Part shown: positions 8,497-17,412 of the stretch, piece after piece
How the letters are laid out: each line of letters begins with the position of its first letter
Position numbering within the stretch: position 1 is the stretch's first letter
DNA from: Marinomonas sp. CT5
GTDB taxonomy: Bacteria > Pseudomonadota > Gammaproteobacteria > Pseudomonadales > Marinomonadaceae
Direction: 5' to 3'
Length of the DNA: 64,000 nucleotides
Assembly (NCBI RefSeq): GCF_018336975.1
Contig: NZ_CP025572.1
Coordinates: 3,871,030 to 3,935,029, forward strand
Translations under genes and position numbers: made by a program
The notes under the pieces: model-generated
The model's input: only the letters and a program-made list of their open reading frames with translations
The model's database searches: none
Told to the model about the DNA's origin: nothing

Positions 8497-8549
8497 AACG
8501 ATATTTCGTGATTAACGAAAATTCGTTGCTTTGGTAACGATATTTCGTT
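8497..8549. promoter_or_regulatory. Three tandem palindromes AACGA-N4-TCGTT (activator sites)
   Basis: Sites at 8497-8510 (AACGATATTTCGTG, one mismatch), 8514-8527 (AACGAAAATTCGTT, perfect) and 8536-8549 (AACGATATTTCGTT, perfect); centres are 17 and 22 bases apart. They lie about 100-140 bases upstream of the predicted cynS start, the classic position of enhancer sites for a sigma54 activator. The divergent activator gene starts 75 bases beyond. Confidence 0.75.
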
Positions 8550-8553
8550 GTTT

Positions 8554-8567
8554 GGCCTAAAAGATGC
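8554..8567 (+). promoter_or_regulatory. Possible sigma54 promoter for the activator gene
   Basis: Plus strand TTTGGCCTAAAAGATGCTTA has GG (8554-8555) and GC (8566-8567) with a 10-base gap. It starts five bases after the third palindrome. If used, the activator would be sigma54-dependent itself, and the adjacent palindrome would be too close for normal enhancer action, suggesting autorepression or a downstream switch. Confidence 0.5.
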
Positions 8568-8623
8568 TTATCTTTTTACTAAAGCTGAAAATTCAAAACA
8601 CACGAAAATGAAGGCGGCCAGAA

Positions 8624-10468
8624 ATGCAGCAAAATCTATTTACTTATGCCCCAACAGCAATGTTATTAATCGATCCAATCGATAATAAAATTTTGCAATC
8701 AAATCAATTAGCTGCGCAGATGTTTCAATTTGATTCAACAAACTTAGCCAAATACACCGTGAGCCAATTTTTTCTTGGCTGTCTCGAAAAACTTCACAAC
8801 TTTACCTTGCAGGTCATGGAAAGTGGTCAAGCGTGGTGCAGCGAACTGTTTATTCAAATTGGGCAACAGAATATCCACTTAGAAATAAACGCTCGCTATT
8901 TAAAACCCCATATTTTGTTAAGTTGTGAAGACAGCAAAGTTGGTTTTGCGCTACGCCATAAATCGGCTGCTGAGTTGCATTACCAAGAGGGCTATTCAAA
9001 ATGGAATGACAAAGAAACGGTTTTTGAAGAAATGGAGCGTCATAATCAATTACTATTATCGGCTGTTGGTGACGGTATTTATGGTGTAGATACTAATGGT
9101 TGCACCACCTTTTTTAATTCAGCAGCAGAACACATTCTAGGCTGGCAAAAAAGTGAACTGGCGGGCCTTAAAATACATGAAATCATCCATCATAAGCATG
9201 ACGATGGAAGTTACTATCCAGACCACCAGTGCCCTATTTATGCAGCCTTCAATGATGGCATTATTCATAGCGTAGAAAACGAAGTATTTTGGTCTAAAGA
9301 TGGACGCCCGATCCCTGTAGAATATACCAGCACACCAATAACAGACGAGGGCATGCTTGTTGGTGCTGTAGTTATTTTTAGAGACATTACCGAACGAAAA
9401 CGCACCCAAGAAAAACTGCTTAGTGCGCTGGATGAAGTCGCGTCGTTAAAACAAAAATTGGAAGTTGAAAACGCCTACTTACTTGAAGAGCTCAGTGCTG
9501 ACTTCAATCATCACCAAATCATCGGTCAAAGTGCTGCCGTACAACGCTTAGTGAACCAAATCGAGCTTGTTGGCCCAACCAATGCAAATGTATTAATTAT
9601 TGGAGAGTCTGGAACAGGCAAAGAGCTTATTGCCAGAGCTATCCACGATGTTAGTGACCGAAAATCAAGGCCACTAATTCGTGTAAACTGCGCAGCAATT
9701 CCTACCGAATTGTTTGAAAGTGAATTCTTTGGCCACGTAAAAGGGGCTTTTTCCGGAGCCATAGCCGATCGAATTGGTCGCTTTGAATTAGCGGATGGCG
9801 GCACCTTGTTTCTGGATGAAATCGGAGAAATGCCGTTACATTTACAAGGAAAGCTATTGCGGGTATTACAAGAGCGACAGTTTGAGCGGGTTGGAGATTC
9901 CGTCACACGTAAAGTGGATGTTAGAGTCATTGCCGCAACAAACCGAAATTTAACACAATTAATTGCCGAACAAACATTCCGTGAAGACCTATATTTCCGC
10001 TTGAATGTTTTCCCTATTCACTCTCCACCATTGCGCGAACGTTTAGACGACATTCCTCTATTATTAAGCCATCTAATCACTAAGTTATGCCAACGATTTA
10101 ACCAACCAAAACCGTCAATCTCGATGCAGCAAATTAAGCATTTGCAATCCTATGATTGGCCGGGAAATATCCGCGAATTAGAAAACATAATAGAAAGGCA
10201 AGTCATCTTAGCAAAAGGCGGAAAATTAAATTTCGAACTAAAAGCCAACCAGCCAGCTATGAAAACCGACCAAGTTCAACCCACTCAACCAGCGGTTATC
10301 ACCAAACTAGAGCAACAGAACATGGAAATAAACAATATTCGACAAGCACTACTGCAGTGTAACGGCAAGATTTATGGTGAAGACGGGGCGGCAAATTTAT
10401 TAGGATTAAAACCCACTACGCTTTCCTCTAAAATCAAAAAATACGGCATAAGCAAGCCTCACACTTAA
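8624..10468 (+). CDS. Sigma54-dependent transcriptional activator with PAS domains
   Basis: A 614-aa enhancer-binding protein. The N-terminus holds a PAS-like region (about 1-100) and a clearer PAS domain (about 140-258) ending in the typical VIFRDITERK. The AAA+ domain spans about 297-530: Walker A GESGTGKE at 327-334, the sigma54-contact loop written GAFSGA at 374-379 (Ser for the usual Thr), Walker B GGTLFLDEIGE at 392-402, and the arginine-finger region FREDLYFRL at 452-460. A Fis-type helix-turn-helix occupies about 572-610. It is divergent from cynS, so it very probably activates the cynS-FNT-kinase operon; a PAS domain implies a small-molecule or redox cue. No receiver domain, hence no partner histidine kinase is needed. 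Confidence 0.9.
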   Translation: MQQNLFTYAPTAMLLIDPIDNKILQSNQLAAQMFQFDSTNLAKYTVSQFFLGCLEKLHNFTLQVMESGQAWCSELFIQIGQQNIHLEINARYLKPHILLSCEDSKVGFALRHKSAAELHYQEGYSKWNDKETVFEEMERHNQLLLSAVGDGIYGVDTNGCTTFFNSAAEHILGWQKSELAGLKIHEIIHHKHDDGSYYPDHQCPIYAAFNDGIIHSVENEVFWSKDGRPIPVEYTSTPITDEGMLVGAVVIFRDITERKRTQEKLLSALDEVASLKQKLEVENAYLLEELSADFNHHQIIGQSAAVQRLVNQIELVGPTNANVLIIGESGTGKELIARAIHDVSDRKSRPLIRVNCAAIPTELFESEFFGHVKGAFSGAIADRIGRFELADGGTLFLDEIGEMPLHLQGKLLRVLQERQFERVGDSVTRKVDVRVIAATNRNLTQLIAEQTFREDLYFRLNVFPIHSPPLRERLDDIPLLLSHLITKLCQRFNQPKPSISMQQIKHLQSYDWPGNIRELENIIERQVILAKGGKLNFELKANQPAMKTDQVQPTQPAVITKLEQQNMEINNIRQALLQCNGKIYGEDGAANLLGLKPTTLSSKIKKYGISKPHT

Positions 10469-10559
10469 TACAGAAAAAAGTCTACTTATTGCATTTTTTT
10501 GATAATTTCAAAAATACTCTTTCATTTATTCTAAAAATTTAAAATACAAGGCCATTTCC

Positions 10560-11012
10560 ATGGACAAGATTGATAAGAAAATCCTACGCTTATTACAACA
10601 AGATGGCCGCTTAACCAATGCGGATTTAGCTGAACAAGTTAACGTCAGCCCAGCGACTTGTCACCGTAGAACTCACCAGCTTTTTAAGGAGGGTTACATC
10701 AATGAAGTACGTGCAATCATCAACCCAGACAAGGTAGAACGCAGCGCATTAGTTCTTGTTGGCGTGGTGTTAGATCGATCAACACAAGAAAGCTTTAGTA
10801 CTTTTGAAGAGGCGATCGCTAAGTTACCTTTCATACTCGATTGTCATTTGGTTGCCGGTGACTTCGATTATTTTCTAAAGGTACGAGTCAAAGATATGGC
10901 TGACTTTAATAAACTGCATAGTGATCAGTTACTGGCTTTGCCAAGCGTACGCCAACTGCGCACTTTTTTTGTCATGAAAGAAGTCAAAGACAATGCACCA
11001 CTAGCGTTTTAA
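10560..11012 (+). CDS. Lrp/AsnC-family regulator, likely of ACC deaminase (AcdR-like)
   Basis: A 150-aa Lrp/AsnC protein: winged helix-turn-helix in residues about 1-60 (DKKILRLLQQDGRLTNADLA and the following recognition helix) and the RAM ligand-binding domain from about 65 to 140. It converges on the acdS gene 81 bases away, sharing a terminator. Lrp-type AcdR regulators control acdS in pseudomonads and rhizobia, usually from a divergent gene; here the arrangement is convergent, so regulation of acdS is inferred from proximity. An AAGG ribosome binding site precedes the ATG. Confidence 0.8.
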   Translation: MDKIDKKILRLLQQDGRLTNADLAEQVNVSPATCHRRTHQLFKEGYINEVRAIINPDKVERSALVLVGVVLDRSTQESFSTFEEAIAKLPFILDCHLVAGDFDYFLKVRVKDMADFNKLHSDQLLALPSVRQLRTFFVMKEVKDNAPLAF

Positions 11013-11036
11013 TAACGTACTAACTTAGTACGCAGT

Positions 11037-11064
11037 AAAAAGGCTTCCCGAAGGAAGCCTTTTT
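11037..11064. terminator. Bidirectional intrinsic terminator
   Basis: AAAAAGGCTTCC (11037-11048), loop CGAA, GGAAGCCTTTTT (11053-11064). A perfect 12-bp stem with A-tract on one side and T-tract on the other, between the convergent lrp-type and acdS genes. Confidence 0.9.
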
Positions 11065-11093
11065 GCTGATGGATACAAGACATTTAGCCAATA

Positions 11094-12110
11094 TTAGCCA
11101 TTACGATAAATATAGCTGTAACCGTTAATGGCTGGCACACCACCAAGGTGCGCATAAAGCACTTTCGAACCTTCTGGGAAAAAGCCTTTCTTCACTAGGT
11201 CAATTAGACCTTGCATAGATTTACCTTCGTACACAGGGTCAGTCATCATCCCTTCTAAACGTGCAACCAATCGAATCGCTTCGTTTGTTTCCTCAGATGG
11301 CACACCATAGGCAGGATATGCGTAACCGTCTTTGATAACGATATCCTCAGCCGTTATTTCACGACCAAGTTCAACCAATTCCGCTGTATTTTGTGCAATG
11401 GAAAGCACTTGTGCATGGGTTTGCTCAATGGTGCCTGACGCATCAATGCCGATAACATTTTTTGAACGTCCATCCGCCGCGAAACCAACCGCCATACCGG
11501 CATGAGTCGAACCAGTTACCGTACAAACCACAATATAATCGAACTTAAAGCCCAGCTCTTTCTCTTGCTCACGCACTTCTTCTGCGAAGCCTACATAACC
11601 CAAACCACCATATTTATGCACAGAAGCACCGGCTGGAATGGGGTAAGGTTTACCGCCTTTGGCTTTTACGTCTTCAATGGCGTTTTTCCAGCTTTCGCGA
11701 ATGCCAATATCGAAACCATCATCGACAATATCAATATCCGCCCCCATCACTCGGCTCATCAAGATGTTACCCACTCGGTCATAAACCGCATCTTCAAAGG
11801 GCACCCAGCTTTCCTGCACCAAACGACATTTCATACCGATTTTGGCTGCTGTCGCTGTCACCAAACGTGTGTGGTTAGATTGCACGCCACCAATACTCAC
11901 TAACGTATCTGCACCAGAGGCAATGGCATCAGGCACAATGTATTCCAACTTACGAAGCTTATTTCCACCTAAGGCCAAACCAGAATTACAGTCTTCACGC
12001 TTTGCGTAAATTTCAACACCATTACCTAAGTGATCGGACAAGCGTTGTAGTTTTTCAATAGGTGTTGGTCCAAAGGTAAGTGGGTAACGTTCAAATTTTT
12101 TCAAGTTCAT
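11094..12110 (-). CDS. acdS: 1-aminocyclopropane-1-carboxylate (ACC) deaminase
   Basis: A 338-aa PLP enzyme of the tryptophan-synthase-beta fold, with the exact length and numbering of Pseudomonas AcdS. Diagnostic residues are in place: Lys51 (PLP Schiff base), Ser78, Tyr268, Tyr294, Glu295 (in VYEGKS) and Leu322 (in AHLGG). Glu295 and Leu322 separate true ACC deaminases from D-cysteine desulfhydrases. One position differs from the pseudomonad sequence: His80 in SNHTR where SNQTR is usual. The enzyme opens the cyclopropane ring of ACC to give 2-oxobutanoate and ammonia. In a marine bacterium it may serve association with algae or plants, or simply nitrogen supply. Confidence 0.9.
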   Translation of the reverse strand: MNLKKFERYPLTFGPTPIEKLQRLSDHLGNGVEIYAKREDCNSGLALGGNKLRKLEYIVPDAIASGADTLVSIGGVQSNHTRLVTATAAKIGMKCRLVQESWVPFEDAVYDRVGNILMSRVMGADIDIVDDGFDIGIRESWKNAIEDVKAKGGKPYPIPAGASVHKYGGLGYVGFAEEVREQEKELGFKFDYIVVCTVTGSTHAGMAVGFAADGRSKNVIGIDASGTIEQTHAQVLSIAQNTAELVELGREITAEDIVIKDGYAYPAYGVPSEETNEAIRLVARLEGMMTDPVYEGKSMQGLIDLVKKGFFPEGSKVLYAHLGGVPAINGYSYIYRNG

Positions 12111-12364
12111 AGTGGTCGTTCCTTATCAGTGAAAATGTATCGTTTTAACTACCACCAGACTAGCGAAATAATAATGAAAGGTGCTCTCTAATATCGATTA
12201 ATTTTTATAAAAATAAGCAAATAAAAAATAAAATATGACATAAATTTACTTACAAAAATCACCATATCGAAATATTATTTCACCGCACAAATAACATTAT
12301 TTGCACCAAATAAAAGAAACCTTCCCACAAAGTAATAGCGTAATAAATTAAAGAGAATTGCGAC
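12111..12364. other. AT-rich intergenic region upstream of acdS
   Basis: About 250 bases of very AT-rich DNA with runs such as TTTTTATAAAAATAAG, upstream of the leftward acdS gene. It must carry the acdS promoter and would suit an Lrp-type protein, but I could not define a specific site or a sure -35/-10 pair. Confidence 0.4.
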
Positions 12365-12368
12365 AAAA

Positions 12369-12411
12369 AAAACCGCTTTTAAAATCCATAAAAGAATTTA
12401 AAAACGGTTTT
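12369..12411 (-). terminator. Terminator after the peptide operon (ridA end)
   Basis: On the minus strand AAAACCG plus TTTTTAAA pairs with TTTAAAA plus CGGTTTT (12411-12397 with 12384-12369), one mismatch, followed by a run of T residues. It ends the long leftward operon of 12439-20925. Confidence 0.75.
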
Positions 12412-12438
12412 AAGGGCGGTAACCAATAATGTAAAAGA

Positions 12439-12846
12439 TTAGGTAACAGCAAGCGCCCATACAGGGTCTGAAATCATCATAATAGCTTCCACTTGCATCT
12501 CGGCATCCATTGGCAGACCGCTTACCGAGACAACCGCCCTAGCTGGAAGTGGTGATGAAAAATGTTTAATCATTTCCTGATTAAATTCCGCTAAGTTCGC
12601 CATATCTTTAAGATAAATAGTCAGTTTCACCACATATTCCAATGAACCACCAGATGCCATTGCAACCGCACGCAAATTTTCAAAAACTTGAGCTGTTTGC
12701 TCAGTAATCGAGCCTTGTAACAAGGTATTAGATTCAGTAACGAGAGGAATTTGCCCTGATATAAATGTCCAGTTCCCTGACTTTATTGCTTGTGAACAAA
12801 CATCGGCTTCGGATGGTGCTAACTTGGTTTCAATTGAATGAAGCAT
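12439..12846 (-). CDS. RidA-family reactive enamine/imine deaminase
   Basis: A 135-aa YjgF/YER057c/UK114 protein. The conserved C-terminal block PARAVVSVSGLPMDAEMQVE contains the family arginine (in PARA) that holds the substrate carboxylate and the acidic residue of the QVEA segment. RidA proteins hydrolyse unstable enamines such as 2-aminoacrylate released by PLP enzymes. It is the last gene of a transporter/peptidase operon (28-base gap to the M20 gene, ribosome binding site GAAGGAAAG). It may clean up enamines from amino acids released by the peptidases, or be a family member with another specificity. Confidence 0.88.
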   Translation of the reverse strand: MLHSIETKLAPSEADVCSQAIKSGNWTFISGQIPLVTESNTLLQGSITEQTAQVFENLRAVAMASGGSLEYVVKLTIYLKDMANLAEFNQEMIKHFSSPLPARAVVSVSGLPMDAEMQVEAIMMISDPVWALAVT

Positions 12847-12874
12847 AATTTCTTTCCTTCAAAAAGATTCACCT

Positions 12875-14092
12875 TTACGGCAAAAGCAACACACTCTTAG
12901 CAACCGCTTGAGTACGAGGTACAAAGGTATTAAGCAAACAAAGCTCACCATCTGTGTGCATTTTGGCTCCCACAGGCCCAGTGCCACACAAAGTCGGCAC
13001 GCCCATTGAAGAAGTAAAACCCGCGTCTGAGCAGCCTCCGGTAAACTCCCCTTCGACAGAAAAACCGAGCGACTCCGCTTGAGTTTGATAATGGCTGAGC
13101 AATGTTTCGCTCATACTAGATTCAAATGGATGAAACGCTGAGAGCAACTTCACTGTGGCCGTCACACCATGTAATCTTGGCCTATCAATGATGTCCTGAA
13201 TGGCATCCATCACCTCCACCATTTGCTCTTTCGTAATGTAGCGTAGGTCCAAACGCGCATTCGCTTCAGCCGCGACAGTATTAGAAGAGATTCCACCACT
13301 GATTAAGCCGACATTGGTGGTGACACCCGTTTCGTAATTGGTCAGCTCATGCAACTCGGTGATTATCGAAGCCAAACCACCAATGGCACTGGCGCCATCC
13401 GCATGGTTTACCCCTGAATGCGCCGCTTTTCCTTTAACGGAGATTTCAAAACTTGCTCCGCCTTTTCGAGCCGATACCACATTGCCACTGATTCGACCTG
13501 GTTCTGCATTGAAAACGGCTTTTGCCCCCTTCACTATTTGCTGAATGACATGACGCCCTTCAGGTGAACCAATCTCTTCATCACCAGTAAACAAGCCAAT
13601 AACAGGGTGAGGTAACTCATCGATATCGGCGTTATTCAACAAGTACTGTAAGCCTCTTAACACAAAGCAATTCAGCACCAAGCCAGACTTCATATCGGCT
13701 ACACCAGGACCAAAAGCCGTCATACCATCACGCGTGAAACCTCGAGTGGCCACCGTGCCTTTGGGAAAAACCGTGTCCCTGTGTCCCATCAAAAAAATGG
13801 CAGGCTGCGGATCTTGGTTATCTAACGCTTCACCAATACGCGCTTCTAACACATCACCTGAACTAACCGATTTATGCCAACGACACTCGATACCATCCGC
13901 CTCCAACCAAGAAGCAATCAGCTTTCCTGCGGCATCCACGCCTTCTTTGTCGTAACTATTAGAGTCTGTATCGACTAATTCCTGTAGGCACTGAATCATC
14001 TCGTCTTCTTTGGTTGCAAGCCAATCACAAAGCAATTCAGCGTATGCGGCTAGCCCTTCAGTACTCTCCTTTTTAGCGACAGCTAATGTCAT
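12875..14092 (-). CDS. M20 family metallopeptidase (carboxypeptidase G2-like)
   Basis: A 405-aa zinc peptidase. The di-zinc ligands and catalytic acids of the CPG2 type are visible: His104 (MGHRDTVFP), Asp133 (GVADMKSG), Glu172-Glu173 (TGDEEIGSPEG), Glu197 (FNAEPGR) and His379 (AKMHTDGE). The lid/dimerisation domain sits between about 205 and 320. No signal peptide, so cytoplasmic. Family members cleave C-terminal amino acids from dipeptides or N-acyl amino acids, glutamate in CPG2. It lies 10 bases after the other M20 gene of the operon and next to a peptide ABC transporter, so it probably processes the imported compound. Confidence 0.85.
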   Translation of the reverse strand: MTLAVAKKESTEGLAAYAELLCDWLATKEDEMIQCLQELVDTDSNSYDKEGVDAAGKLIASWLEADGIECRWHKSVSSGDVLEARIGEALDNQDPQPAIFLMGHRDTVFPKGTVATRGFTRDGMTAFGPGVADMKSGLVLNCFVLRGLQYLLNNADIDELPHPVIGLFTGDEEIGSPEGRHVIQQIVKGAKAVFNAEPGRISGNVVSARKGGASFEISVKGKAAHSGVNHADGASAIGGLASIITELHELTNYETGVTTNVGLISGGISSNTVAAEANARLDLRYITKEQMVEVMDAIQDIIDRPRLHGVTATVKLLSAFHPFESSMSETLLSHYQTQAESLGFSVEGEFTGGCSDAGFTSSMGVPTLCGTGPVGAKMHTDGELCLLNTFVPRTQAVAKSVLLLP

Positions 14093-14102
14093 TTTGTTCT
14101 CC

Positions 14103-15518
14103 TTAACGTTTAGCCTGTATGAATGAACCTTGTTCGGATAAATCCCAAAAAAGTCCTGTCATAATTTGCAACGCCTCTCGGCATACGGGCGCTAAAACAT
14201 GCTCATTTGGCGCATGTTGACTGCAAGCTGGATAAGAATGAGGCACCCAAACGGTGGGTAGATTCAGAATATTGGCGAACACATCGTTGGGCAGCGAACC
14301 ACCTAAATTCGGTAATAGCACCGGCTTTTTCCCTGTTGTTTTTTGCAATGACCCTAACGCCCAATCAACCCAAGGGTCCTCTGGATCAAGACGTGTCGCT
14401 TCCATGGTATGACCCGTTTCAGTCACCTCAACATCAGTAAAGCCTAGTTCATCTAAATGCTCACGAATATGTTTTAAAAAATGTTCACTGTCACTTTCGA
14501 CGACAAAACGCAGCTGGCAGTGAGCACTCGCATACCCAGGAATAGCATTAACAGGCCTATCAGGGTTGCCCGTTTTACAAGCCAACATTTCCAGAGTATT
14601 CCACGCGAATACACGCTCTGTTGGCGTAAGCTCAGGCTCCCCCCAATTCACATCAATGACTGGAGCGTTATCCCCTTCACCAACGGGTATATCTTTTAAA
14701 GCGGTGCGAACCAATTCAGGCAAGCGCGCGGGCAACAAACCTTTCACCAGAATTTTGCCTTTTGCATCCACCATCGATGCCCAAGCATGGGCTAAACGCG
14801 TACCAGCGTTACTTAACAATCCGCCCCAGTTGCCAGAGTGATGCGCACCGTCTCGTAAACGCACCTTCAGGTCGAAATTAAAAGCACCACGGGAACCAAG
14901 AAAAATAGTGGGGTGTTCAGCACTTAAACGAGGTCCATCGGAAGCCACAAATAAATCGGCGGCCAGCTCCTCTTTGTGAAGCTCACATAGCGCCGCCAGA
15001 CCAGGGGAACCTGCTTCCTCCCCCATTTCTAAAATCACTTTTACATTAAACCCAAGCTTGCCGTTTTTGGCCTCTATCACTTGTTTTAATGCCGCAAAAT
15101 TAATGGTGTGCTGACCTTTATTATCGGCCGTCCCACGGCCATACCAACGATCACCATCCACCACCAGCTTCCAAGGAGACAAACCTGTTTTCCATTGATC
15201 GTCATAGCCATTAACCACATCACCATGACCATAAGTCAGTAGTGTCAGCTGTGATGGATCTTCAATTCTTTGCGCAATCAAAAACGGCCATGATCCCGGT
15301 TGATCAGCGTCAGTTACAGGGTTCGCTACGATTCGTGTTTGAAAGCCTAACGATGTTAATTCCGGCACCATGATATCTTGCAAATAGGCATGCAGCTGAT
15401 CGAACGCGTCGTGATTCTGGCTCTCACTGTGAACACCAACCCGTTTGGTTAATTCCGAAAAATAACAGCCTGAGTCAAAGTAGAACTCGGCTCCTTCAAT
15501 GGTAGATTGACGATCCAT
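14103..15518 (-). CDS. M20 family metallopeptidase (dipeptidase type)
   Basis: A 471-aa M20 protein, longer than its neighbour because of an extended lid domain, as in the ArgE/DapE/CNDP dipeptidase group. Metal-site motifs: LLTYGHGDVV (His), GRGTADNKGQ (Asp), EMGEEAGSPG (Glu-Glu), VASDGP (Asp) and SQHAPNEH near the C-terminus (His). Cytoplasmic, no signal peptide. The ATG follows AAGGAGAAAGC. It lies between the ABC transporter and the second M20 gene and likely hydrolyses imported short peptides. Exact substrate not readable. Confidence 0.85.
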   Translation of the reverse strand: MDRQSTIEGAEFYFDSGCYFSELTKRVGVHSESQNHDAFDQLHAYLQDIMVPELTSLGFQTRIVANPVTDADQPGSWPFLIAQRIEDPSQLTLLTYGHGDVVNGYDDQWKTGLSPWKLVVDGDRWYGRGTADNKGQHTINFAALKQVIEAKNGKLGFNVKVILEMGEEAGSPGLAALCELHKEELAADLFVASDGPRLSAEHPTIFLGSRGAFNFDLKVRLRDGAHHSGNWGGLLSNAGTRLAHAWASMVDAKGKILVKGLLPARLPELVRTALKDIPVGEGDNAPVIDVNWGEPELTPTERVFAWNTLEMLACKTGNPDRPVNAIPGYASAHCQLRFVVESDSEHFLKHIREHLDELGFTDVEVTETGHTMEATRLDPEDPWVDWALGSLQKTTGKKPVLLPNLGGSLPNDVFANILNLPTVWVPHSYPACSQHAPNEHVLAPVCREALQIMTGLFWDLSEQGSFIQAKR

Positions 15519-15567
15519 GCTTTCTCCTTAAAAAAATAAAAGTCCGATGACAGCAAAATGAAAGCGA

Positions 15568-16401
15568 CTACGACGCCTTATCCCACTCACTAGAATCCAA
15601 CTTTTCAGGCAACCCCAAAGCCGGTTCCGGTGTTAAAACAGAAGACAATAAAGCTTGGGTATAAGGATGTTGTGCGTTTTGGAAAATATTCTCTCGAGTT
15701 CCCTGCTCAACAATTTTGCCTCGATACATCACCGCCACGCGATCCACCAAATGTTCCACCACACCCAGGTTATGGCTGATAAATAAATACGTCAGACCGA
15801 GTTCTTTTTTTAGATCCATCAACAAGTTAAGTATTTGCGCCTGCACGGACACATCAAGTGCTGACGTCGGCTCATCACACACTAAGATGTTCGGTTTTAG
15901 AATCAAGGCTCGCGCTATCGCCACCCGCTGACGCTGACCGCCAGATAGCTGCCCCGGATAATTTTTTAATAAACGTTCTGGCAAACCCACTAAATCGCTC
16001 ATCTCTTTCACCGCTTTTTGCTGACTCTTGGTGTCGCCGATTTTATGCAGCTGCAATGGCAAGCGGATGATTTGCTCAATGGTTTTACGAGGGTTGAGTG
16101 ACGAGTAAGGATCTTGAAAAATTGGCTGAAGTTGCCGCGACATAGATAAACGAGAGCTGGCTCCGCGCATTTTGTCATTGATTAACACATTACCATCCGT
16201 TGGCTCTAATAATCCCAAAATCATTTTCGCCAAGGTACTTTTTCCACAGCCCGATTCGCCCACCAAGCCTAACGTTTCACCGGGGCGAATACGTAAGGAA
16301 ATGCCATCTACTGCTTTGAGTAACGTAGGGGCTTTAAAAGGACCGTTTTTCAGAAAAAAATGACGCGATAAGTTTGTCAGTTCCAAAGCATATTCTGGCA
16401 T
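15568..16401 (-). CDS. Oligo/dipeptide ABC transporter ATP-binding protein (DppF/OppF type)
   Basis: A 277-aa ATPase with Walker [10 protein letters not shown] near 50, Q-loop region QPIFQDPYSSLNPRKT, signature LSGGQRQRVAIARAL, Walker B ILVCDEPTSALD and H-loop ISHNLG. The short C-terminal oligopeptide-transporter extension (QHPYTQALL) is present. Its ATG overlaps the stop codon of the upstream ATPase gene (TAATG), meaning tight translational coupling and a 1:1 ATPase heterodimer. Part of the peptide importer with genes at 16401-20925. Confidence 0.92.
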   Translation of the reverse strand: MPEYALELTNLSRHFFLKNGPFKAPTLLKAVDGISLRIRPGETLGLVGESGCGKSTLAKMILGLLEPTDGNVLINDKMRGASSRLSMSRQLQPIFQDPYSSLNPRKTIEQIIRLPLQLHKIGDTKSQQKAVKEMSDLVGLPERLLKNYPGQLSGGQRQRVAIARALILKPNILVCDEPTSALDVSVQAQILNLLMDLKKELGLTYLFISHNLGVVEHLVDRVAVMYRGKIVEQGTRENIFQNAQHPYTQALLSSVLTPEPALGLPEKLDSSEWDKAS

Positions 16402-17396
16402 TACACCGCCTCCTTGAATGACGCAGCCACAACAGGACAGCGTACTTGATGAGCTTGTGATCCTAGGTGATTTTCTAGGTGAGGTGCACGATCACAACAG
16501 GACTTGATCGAAGCGTTACAACGGTTTTCAAATGCACAGCCCTTAGGTTCACCAATCAAACTCGGCACCACACCAGGAATAGATTCCAAGTGACTACCGG
16601 GTAAGGTTTTACCTGGAATGGGGATACAGTTAAGCAAGCCTTTGGTATAAGGATGTTGAGGGTCAGCAAACAAATCTTTTGCCGCAGCGGTTTCCACCAC
16701 TTGACCGGCATACATCACGGCCACACGATCAGCAATTCGAGCCACTACGCCTAAATCATGGGTGATAAAAATAACAGCGGTGCCAAATTCCTGTTGCAGC
16801 TCTCGAATCAAGCGCAATATTTGCGCCTGTATGGTGACATCCAGTGCCGTTGTTGGCTCATCAGCAATAATCAAATCAGGCTCACACATCAGTGCCATAG
16901 CAATCATCACCCGTTGCCGTAAGCCACCAGATAATTGATGGGGATATTGATCCAAACGCTTTTCAGGATACGGAACACCGGCACGCTCCAGCAAATAAAT
17001 CGCGCGCTTTCTCGCTTCGTCTTTGCTGATTTTCTTGTGTTTAATAATGCTCTCGCAAAGCTGATTACCCAAAGTATAAGAAGGGTTCAGTGAGGTCATT
17101 GGCTCTTGAAAGATCATCGACATACGCATGCCACGGACTTGGTTGCGCTCTTTTTTTGATAGAGACAATAAGTCCATGCCGTCGAAGTGCATTGTCTCAG
17201 CGGTTACTTCTGCACGCTTCGGTAATAACCCCATCAATGCCATGGAAGTCATGGATTTACCGCATCCCGACTCCCCTACAATACAAAGCATTTCACCTTG
17301 GTTCACATACAAATCAATGCCACGTACAGCCTTCAAATCTCCATTGGGTGTTGGCAGACTGACGGCCAAGTTCTTTACGTCCAGTATTCGTTTCAT
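16401..17396 (-). CDS. Oligo/dipeptide ABC transporter ATP-binding protein (DppD/OppD type)
   Basis: A 331-aa ATPase. Walker [10 protein letters not shown], signature [15 protein letters not shown], Walker [14 protein letters not shown]-loop ITHDLG. The C-terminal region has the QHPYTKGLL motif and a cysteine cluster ([15 protein letters not shown], later VRCP) that in OppD/DppD proteins usually binds an iron-sulfur cluster. It pairs with the ATPase encoded immediately downstream. Start supported by GGAGAG six bases before the ATG. Confidence 0.92.
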   Translation of the reverse strand: MKRILDVKNLAVSLPTPNGDLKAVRGIDLYVNQGEMLCIVGESGCGKSMTSMALMGLLPKRAEVTAETMHFDGMDLLSLSKKERNQVRGMRMSMIFQEPMTSLNPSYTLGNQLCESIIKHKKISKDEARKRAIYLLERAGVPYPEKRLDQYPHQLSGGLRQRVMIAMALMCEPDLIIADEPTTALDVTIQAQILRLIRELQQEFGTAVIFITHDLGVVARIADRVAVMYAGQVVETAAAKDLFADPQHPYTKGLLNCIPIPGKTLPGSHLESIPGVVPSLIGEPKGCAFENRCNASIKSCCDRAPHLENHLGSQAHQVRCPVVAASFKEAV

Positions 17397-17412
17397 GATC
17401 TCTCCTCTAGCC

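Noticed and set aside
11094..12110. D-cysteine desulfhydrase instead of ACC deaminase
   Set aside because: Glu295 and Leu322, which distinguish AcdS, are both present and the protein aligns without gaps to Pseudomonas AcdS.
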